Source: Brachycybe producta (Eukaryota > Arthropoda > Diplopoda > Playtdesmida > Andrognathidae). Taken from it: 64,000 nucleotides of DNA. Positions 57,372 through 64,000 of this stretch are shown in pieces; the stretch's first letter is position 1, and each line of letters begins with the position of its first letter. The stretch is from contig JAUPFP010000029.1 of the NCBI GenBank assembly GCA_036925085.1, positions 2,246,501 to 2,310,500 on the forward strand, given 5' to 3'. The notes under the pieces are model-generated. The model had not been told where the DNA came from and ran no database searches. It worked only from the letters and a program-made list of their open reading frames with translations. Made by a program: the position numbers and the translations under genes.

Positions 57372-57577
57372 ACAGGCATTTAGAAATCGGGACGAACACA
57401 AGTTGGCGCCGCCCTTTTTATGACGAACGCAACTTCTAATTAGTTGGTTATGTAGTCTGACGTCACATGCTCCGCACTTTTCAACGTCGAACCACACAAC
57501 AAACCAATTTTGAAGTTGTCGGTCGTCATAAAAAGGGTGGAGCCAACTTGTGTTCGTCCCGATTTCTAAATGCCTGT
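57372..57577. mobile_element. Hairpin MITE (ACAGGCA family), copy 3
   Basis: 206 bp with long near-perfect arms: ACAGGCATTTAGAAATCGGG at the left, CCCGATTTCTAAATGCCTGT at the right, then CAAGTTGGC / GCCAACTTG. Flanks CCTTCTAGG (57363-57371) and CTTTCTAGG (57578-57586) match at 8 of 9 positions. Confidence 0.82.
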
Positions 57578-57727
57578 CTTTCTAGGTGCCGATGCGCCAA
57601 ACATTCATTTTTATATTTTTCGAAATTAATCGAATAAATTAACCGGTTGATGAAAATAATCGATTGATTGGCAAATAAACGACAAGTGTAAGTGTTAACA
57701 TTTTAAAATCACAGTTGCTAGTAATAA

Positions 57728-57782
57728 CCCAGTGGTAACAACGTCTCTGCTCTCCAAACCAGAGGTCCCTGGTCTAGTATTT
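57728..57782 (+). mobile_element. tRNA-like relic (possible SINE head)
   Basis: CCCAGTGGTAACAACGTCTC and GCTCTCCAAACCAGAGGTCCC resemble the D-arm, anticodon arm and variable region of a tRNA with TCC at the anticodon position. The box B region (GGTCTAGTATT) has decayed, so it is not a working tRNA gene. Confidence 0.4.
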
Positions 57783-57829
57783 TTTAATATATTAAATTGT
57801 GAAAATAAACACAATGTTACAAAATAATG

Positions 57830-58272
57830 CAGTTGGCAGAATTGCCTAATGGTTTAAAGCCTCTAACACACTGAGCCTACATGTATGTTCAGAAGAGAGA
57901 GAGTTCAAAATCCCACTTGTGCTCCTTGCTATTCTGCAACTCAACTCTCCCCTGTGGGATGTGCCGCAGTACACGTTCCTGTACAGGTTGTGGCTACAAC
58001 TTCTCTGTAAAAGAGACCTTCAAGATCGTGCTGTCCATAAGAATTGGTTGAAAGTGTCTGGAAGATACGAGAGTAGAATATGCGATACTGGAATCCAGTG
58101 GGTTTCTAACCTTCGGTCAGAGGCTACCAAATTTGTTGCAATACCTCCTTGCACATCATTCTCAATACTGTCAATCTGTAGAATCAGTCAACACTAGCAG
58201 GTTGGTTGTTTTGCAAATTGCCTAGGCAATCAGGAGATTGACAGTAACATATATATATATATATATATATAT
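57830..58272 (+). mobile_element. tRNA-derived SINE
   Basis: The head starts GGCAGAATTGCCTAATGG, with an A-box-like element near 57843-57850, and has a B-box-like AGTTCAAAATCC at 57902-57913, the spacing of a type 2 RNA polymerase III promoter. A unique body of about 330 bp follows, richer in GC than the surroundings, ending in a (TA)n tail at 58250-58272. The open frame at 57919-58197 lies in the body and is not judged a gene. No target duplication was identified. Confidence 0.55.
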
Positions 58273-59068
58273 TATTTAAAAGCTGTTAATAATTGCTAAT
58301 CACTTAAGTTTAAGTCGTGATCGCCATTTGTATGTATTTAGTCATAAGTAATCTATTAAAATAGTGAAAAATGTCCAGCATGTAGCTGAAATAAAAAGGT
58401 GAAAGAAATATATTTAGAGGGCAGCACCAAAAATTGATAATGCCAACCTAGGATTTTGTAGCCAGTACGTGCCTGAGGAGAAGAGAGTAGGGTAAAAATG
58501 AAAATTCCTTCTTTTTAAGACCGTGCAAATGCGCGTTCATCCATCCTTATAGCTTTTTTTTTGTGTGTGTTGTGTTTAAAATACAAAATGGGAACAATGG
58601 GAGCATTTAAAACGCCGCGTAGATTTTACAATTTATATAAAATAGAAAATCCAGGCGCATCCAATACACACATATAATATAATAGAGATAGGATTTAAGA
58701 AAAAGAAACGGATTAAAACAAACGCGATGGGGCATAAGAACAAGTCCATCCGTGGAACAAAAGCAAAATTTTTTTGCAAAAAAAGAAACGCATACAAAAA
58801 AAAAATGTGGAATTTCGTTTTAAGATATAGCCGCCATGACAGTAGCACAATTGCGCCAAGATTAATGAAACTTGCACTTTTTTTTCACTCTTATTTTTCT
58901 CTCTTTTATTTAAGAAAGAAAAAAAAAATCCTGAACGCGTAAAAGTTGAGGGAGAGGTTAAGGTGGAAAAGAGGCTGGGATAAAAGTCACTTCTTATATT
59001 GTGGGTGGGTGGGCCAAGAAACATTTTCACAAAAGGAACTTCTAAAATATAAAAAAAATGGTTCTGTA

Positions 59069-59076
<8 letters not shown>

Positions 59077-59120
<44 letters not shown>
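59077..59120. repeat. (CT)n-(CTTT)n microsatellite
   Basis: A CT dinucleotide run passing into about four CTTT units. Confidence 0.95.
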
Positions 59121-59360
59121 ACCTGTATACATAAGCCTAATTAATACAGGTAATGAACTTGGCTGTACTTGTATATGTTGTAGAAATTATAGCTCTTCAT
59201 AAAATGCAGCTAGATTCGCTTATATTATTTTTTTTAGATCTATCTTCTTTCGATCTAGTTCTTTTGATTTAGGGCCTTATAAGTATCTGAAATGGTGGTC
59301 TCCAGATCGCTTTTGCTCGTTCAGAACCGAATAGGCCTATCAACCTCTTTAGATAATAAT

Positions 59361-59458
59361 CTTAGGGAAGAACCACACACACACACTGATAGGAACACAG
59401 AATTTTGTATTTCTATTTTCTGGTGGTTTTTTCAGCATGTGTGATTCTTCTTCCCTTT
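59361..59458. mobile_element. Small hairpin element with AAGAACCACAC arms
   Basis: CTTAGGGAAGAACCACACAC at the left faces GTGTGATTCTTCTTCCCTT at the right, with GAATTTTGTATTTCTATTTT between. Related arm words (ACACATGCTG, TTTTCAGCGTGTGTGAT) occur near 14705-14845 and 48150-48290. Confidence 0.5.
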
Positions 59459-59895
59459 ATAGGCGCATTCACACTAGGCTGGTTTACAAGCTGCTGGTTG
59501 CTGCTCGTTATTAGCAGCAACAGCAAGCAGTGGCTGCTTTGGGTTCACACTTCTCCAGTCACTGCTGGTATTAGCAGTGCAAGTCATCCAATCACCGTCT
59601 TGCAAAAACACAAACTCTAACAACAACCAACCCAAGCAGTGGAGTTTCAACTACCACTAGTGCCACTATTAGCAATAAAAAGTTCACACTAGATGGCAGC
59701 AGCAGGAAGGGAGTCACATGACCAGCTAGTAGCTGCTAAAGTTGGACATGTCCAACTTCACCAGCTGCTGTTAAAATCACTAGCCCGCTGGAGAAAGCAG
59801 CTGCTAGTAGCAGTTCAGACTATGCTGCTAGAGCACTACAACCAGCCAGCAGCAACCAGCGGCTGGGAAACCAGCCTAGTGTGACTGCGGCATAA
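59459..59895. mobile_element. 437-bp element with TCACACTAGGCTGGTTT ends
   Basis: ATTCACACTAGGCTGGTTTA at the left and AAACCAGCCTAGTGTGACTG at the right form the terminal repeats. The interior is full of GCTGCTG/CAGCAGC words that can fold on themselves. No protein of known type. Confidence 0.7.
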
Positions 59896-61925
59896 AGACA
59901 ATTTTGGTGACTGCAAATTGCAATGAACTTTACCTTCATACCCAAATGAAACCACACATTTCACTGACTCTTTCCGTGATTTTCAATGGTCATTCAAAGG
60001 TTCATTTCCCTGAACAATTGCAATTACATTTTTGCTTTGAAATACTTAAATTTTGAATATGGCGAGCGAAACGAGCATAAAATTTTGATTAAAAGTTTAT
60101 AAAAAATGTAAGATTTTAAATTTGATGCAATTTATGTAATTTTTACCATGTATATTTACAATTTTTTAAAAATGTAATCTTTTCATAAGAAAAATTTCCA
60201 GATTTTCTAAATAAAAAAATGCCATTTTTTCCATGGGTTTTCAGGTCGGAACGAGTCCTGCTATATTAGCTCCAAACGCAGAGATAAAAATCAAAAGACT
60301 ATTTTCTCTAGAAATCTAAGAAATCTAGCTACATTACCTGAAGAGCTACTTTTTCTACTACATTCATACTGTATATACAAGTATTTAATATACAAGCCAA
60401 GAGCAGAAGGCTAAAAAAAACAATTGTGAGAATGTTTGTTAGGGTTTACTTTTTAAAAATCCCCTTACGAACAACAATGAAGCAAATCACCATGGAAAGA
60501 AGAAAAAAACCTAAACCCCCCCTCCTCCCTCCCTTATCCAGAAAAGAAAAAACACATGACACTTTGTTGGGTCTCAGGCTTCTGATCAAGAATTGGAGGG
60601 GGGGTGTCTCCTGTTTAAGTTAGGACCCTTTCACCACTCTCTGCCACTGAAGGGGCACTTCTCCAGGTAATAACGGGTCTATACTTGTATATTGCTCGCC
60701 AAAAACTTCAAAAAAGTTGCAATGTCATCATCTTTCTGGACTTTACAACTCCCCAAAATACACGGATTATAATGGGCAAAACGAAGAGCCTGAAGAGATG
60801 ATTCCCATATATAGGTTGTATGAATTAGGGACTCCTACTGATTTGTGACAAATACAAACCAGGTGGTCAATAAATGGGCTGTCCAATGGTATGGTATATA
60901 AGAAGGAGGTGGTGGTGGTGGTGGAGGAGAGGAAAAAAGAGGCGGAGGGTCATTTTTGAGACGAAGAAGAAGAAGAAGGAAAAAAAAGCATGACCACATC
61001 TTTAAAGATGATCGTGAAGTAGCCTTAGGGAGCACCTGAAAACGAACCCAGGTATCATCTATCATCATCATTTTCAATGTCTTTCTCATTTTCTAAAAAG
61101 GAAAAATATCTCGTCTTTTTTTTTTCTTTCTCAAGTCTCCTGAGATTGTCTCCCGCTCTTTCTCTTCATAGCCAGCCAGCCACACACGAATTCCAGACCG
61201 ACAAAAAAAAATCACAATTTGAAACTTTTCAAAAAAGTTCCTTATTTGATTGTTTTGTGCGAGTCAGAAAGAAATTCAGGAAGAGAAAACATTTTTTTTA
61301 ATTGTTGCAAATGGAAATTTCTCAGAATGAATTGATGTCACCTTTGTAATTCCATAAGAGTCTCTCTTGAGGGGCCCTTTGGTTATTTTATAAATGAGAG
61401 AGGTCATCATCATCATGAAGGAATTTTCTACCTGTAGAAAACAATCTTAATTTTTTTTTACTTTTCTAAATCGTCTTTCTGGAGATAGATAGAGAGAGAG
61501 AGAGAAAGAGAGAGAACCTGGCAAAACAACATTTTTGTAGCTCACATCATAATATGATACAATCAGTTTAATACAGGATGTCTTTCAATATCTGACCACA
61601 ACGTAGTTGAATTCAATGTTTCAAATATAGAATAAGTGTAAAGAACACCCTGTATAACAGTTATCACTTGCATTTTAGTCATCAAACTCATTTATAAGCT
61701 AATTTGCATAATTATATAAGTATGCAAATTCATTTGAAATCTTTAACTGTTGAGCACTGAAAATAAAATTAGAAAGAATTCTAAATTCGAGTTATTCTTC
61801 AAACTGTGGGCTTTTAATTATAATTAATTAATAATTATAGATCTTTACCTTAAATCAGAGAGATTAACACCCATATTCTAAAACACAAGTGGGGTAACCC
61901 GTCATAAATGACGGGAGCCAAATTC

Positions 61926-62072
61926 ACAGGCAATTGTGCCCAGCATTAGAATTTCTTTTCCTATGCCCTTTTATGACGTCATCTTTTATGAAGTAACAAA
62001 CCAATTAGAAATTGATGACGTTCATAAAAGGGCATAGGAAAAGAAATTCTAATGCTGGGCACAATTGCCTGT
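61926..62072. mobile_element. Hairpin MITE (ACAGGCA family), copy 4
   Basis: 147 bp with nearly complete self-complementarity: ACAGGCAATTGTGCCCAGCA and TTAGAATTTCTTTTCCTATG at the left pair with the right half ending TGCTGGGCACAATTGCCTGT. No matching flanking duplication was found, unlike copies 1-3. It contains TGACGTCATC. Confidence 0.75.
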
Positions 62073-62214
62073 GATAAACTGTAGTTTAATTTTGCTACTA
62101 TTATCCCCGCCCCTTTTTATATTTGAAAGAGAAAATGAGCTTTTCATTTTCTCTGGTGTGCTCATGCGCGTCGTTTGTTCCTTTTTTTACTCCTTTCATT
62201 TCAATTTCAGTCAC

Positions 62215-62600
62215 CCCCTCCCTCCCTCCCACATTTTCCAACCTTTTCCCGTCTCCAATTTAATATCATGGGGTTCTTGGATGTTAAGAGTGCAACATAT
62301 AGTTGACCTTGAGAAAAAAAGCGGTTCATTTATTCATTTAAATTTATATAAACTCCCACTTTTCTCTCTCTCCCCTTCTACACTTTCCAACCTTTTCCCC
62401 TCACCCCTCCCACTTTTCTCTCTCCCCTTCTACACTTTCCAACCTTTTCCCCTCACCCCTTCTACACTTTCCAACCTTTTCCCCTCGCCCCCTCCCACTT
62501 TTCTCTCTCTCCCCCTTCTACACTTTCCAAAGGAAGAGTTCAACATATTGAGAAAAAAAAAAAACGCTTCATTTATTCAAATTTATATAAATTCCGACGT
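62215..62600. repeat. Pyrimidine-rich minisatellite
   Basis: Units of about 30-53 bp built from CTACACTTTCCAACCTTTTC and CCCACTTTTCTCTCTC, three or more in a row at 62357-62530. Sequence on both sides (GAGAAAAAAA, TTCATTTATTC, AAATTTATATAAA) is also duplicated, so a larger unit was copied at least once. An open frame across it is low complexity. Confidence 0.8.
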
Positions 62601-63077
62601 GCTTCAAGGGTTTTGATACTCCACACACACACACACATACACAGACCTGGGATATTATATATATAATAATAATAATTACTAAACCAAAATGAAACCTACC
62701 CTCATATTCAAAAACGTTGCTTAAAATAAAAGTTAAGCTTAAACCATGATACAATCTAAAAATCTATAATAAGAACACAAATAAGTTTAGCTTTGTTTAA
62801 GTTTCATATTCGCTTAAGTAACGTTTTTGAATATGGCTGTTAAATAAAGCTAAACTTCAAAACTCTCCATTGATTTATTATAGTTTTGTCTTGCGTTTAT
62901 GATTTTAAGTTTTAATTTTTATTTTAAGGAACGTTTTTGAATACGGAGGAGGTTAAAGTTTTAAGTTGAATATAATTAAAAATTGTCTTACAATTGATTA
63001 ACTTTTATTTAAATGAGTATGATTATTTTTAATCCCATTTGATTTAAATAATTACCCTCATGACTCGACTGATTTTT

Positions 63078-63220
63078 TTCTCTCTCTCTCTCTCTCTCTC
63101 TCTTTTCTTATCTCTTATTCTTTTTATAGAATTTCATATTAATTCAAGTTAAGATAAAAAAGTGGCTTTTATTATGAACTTCGAATGAAGTAGTAAGAGA
63201 GAGAGAGAGAGAGAGAGAAG
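63078..63220. repeat. (CT)n and (GA)n tracts
   Basis: A CT run at about 63078-63102 and a GA run at 63197-63219 are complementary and about 95 bp apart, so they could pair as a hairpin. Confidence 0.85.
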
Positions 63221-63734
63221 GAATGAAGAAAACACACGCACAAAACGAATGAAGAATGAACACACACATTAGAGAGAGAGTGAGAGAGAGACACACACGC
63301 TTAAAAGAAAGATGGCCTCCGGTCAAATTCACTCCATTGCAAATGAAGAAGAAAGTGCAAAGGAATTTGCGTTCTTTCTTAAATTAGAAAACAGAAAGAA
63401 AGAAGAAAAAACAAAACAAATCCATTTTAAACGAAAAATACCAAAAATTCTTCCATATTAAAGCGACTTTAATGTACCTTTTTTTTGGTTAATAAAACAC
63501 AAAAATGAAATATGATTTTTATACACATGTTACCCGTCAAAGTTGAAAATCAGTCATTCTATACATTCATACTTAGAATTTTAGGCAACTTGACAGTAAG
63601 ACAAAATGTATAGACAATGTTTTAGTCATTTTGCACAATTACTAGTGAAGATTTATAACCAATGTTGAGACAAATTAACTTTTCAAATTAATTCATTAGT
63701 TACTAATTACGATCAGTAGGAAACTAATTAATTA

Positions 63735-63905
63735 CAATTAGTATTTTTTTAAAAAAAGAAATTAATTACAATTAGTCAATTTTTTAAAAAAGATAAATTA
63801 ATTTAAAATTAGTCAATTTTTTAAAAAAAAAAGAAATTAATTTACAATTAGTCAATTTTTTTTAAAAAAAAGAAATTAATTTACAATTAGTAAATTTTTA
63901 AAAAG
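63735..63905. repeat. AT-rich tandem repeat, period about 45 bp
   Basis: About four units of AGAAATTAATTTACAATTAG followed by TCAATTTTTTAAAAAA, with growing divergence toward the right. Confidence 0.8.
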
Positions 63906-64000
63906 AGAATTTCAATTTAAAAATTTAATTTATAAATCAATTGACTAAGAAAAAGTTTGACGTCATTAAATCAGTTTAGAACAAAAATATAAAAACAAAA

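Larger units (their letters stand above)
37767..64000 (-). other. Non-coding region, presumed 3' part of a very long cadherin intron
   Basis: No cadherin-like frame or other gene was found on either strand in these 26 kb. Because exon A starts inside a cadherin repeat, coding exons must lie upstream, so this is read as intron. A very short exon could have been missed. Contents are the mobile elements and simple repeats listed separately; stretches not listed show only AT-rich filler. Confidence 0.7.

Noticed and set aside
57919..58197. 92-codon open frame
   Set aside because: It lies in the body of a tRNA-derived SINE and has no recognisable domain.
59693..59884. Open frame rich in Ala, Leu and Gln
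   Set aside because: It is the right half of the element with CACTAGGCTGG ends; the composition reflects GCAGCA words.
62065..62616. 183-codon open frame
   Set aside because: It is read through a pyrimidine-rich minisatellite; its Pro, Ser and Leu repeats are low complexity.

Overview
The window is animal (metazoan) genomic DNA. Genes are split by GT-AG introns, non-coding DNA is AT-rich and full of simple repeats, and the two genes seen (a Fat-class cadherin and a UFM1 protease) are animal-type proteins. Many small inverted-repeat transposable elements fill the introns. The species cannot be named from the sequence; a marine invertebrate such as an ascidian is only a guess.

Layout. (1) 1-2031, minus strand: the 5' half of a UFSP2-like gene (UFM1-specific protease 2). 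Seven coding exons join in frame to 373 residues, and the catalytic part lies beyond base 1. (2) 2032-3868: UFSP2 5' flank with a hairpin transposable element (2096-2289), then the presumed 3' UTR of the next gene. (3) 3869-37766, minus strand: the 3' part of a giant Fat/FAT4-class cadherin gene. Ten coding exons join in frame to 3,230 residues plus stop: 18 complete cadherin repeats and the end of another, a Fat-type linker region, four EGF domains, laminin G, EGF, laminin G, one membrane segment and a cytoplasmic tail of about 495 residues. Its introns include one of 16.7 kb (12850-29547) and one of 6.0 kb (31240-37217). (4) 37767-64000: no exon recognised. The first exon in the window starts inside a cadherin repeat, so this is the 3' part of an intron of at least 26 kb, and roughly half of the cadherin repeats expected for FAT4 lie outside the window.

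Mobile DNA. No transposase or reverse transcriptase was seen, but several non-autonomous families can be defined by terminal inverted repeats and target-site duplications: a PIF/Harbinger-like family with TWA duplications (five copies), two hAT-like copies with perfect 8-bp duplications, a GACAGGCA-type hairpin family with 8-9 bp duplications (four copies), an 899-bp TTAA-flanked (piggyBac-like) element carrying a three-unit satellite, a foldback family in about ten places, and a tRNA-derived SINE. Two nested insertions give a relative age order.

How the parts relate. Both genes are read right to left, the cadherin upstream of UFSP2 with about 1.8 kb between stop codon and start codon. UFSP2 acts in UFM1 processing at the ER, and the Fat-class protein in cell-cell adhesion and planar polarity or growth signalling with Dachsous-type partners. 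No functional link is evident. No undescribed biological system was found; the most novel material is the transposable-element families, their nesting, and the UFSP2 5' flank.
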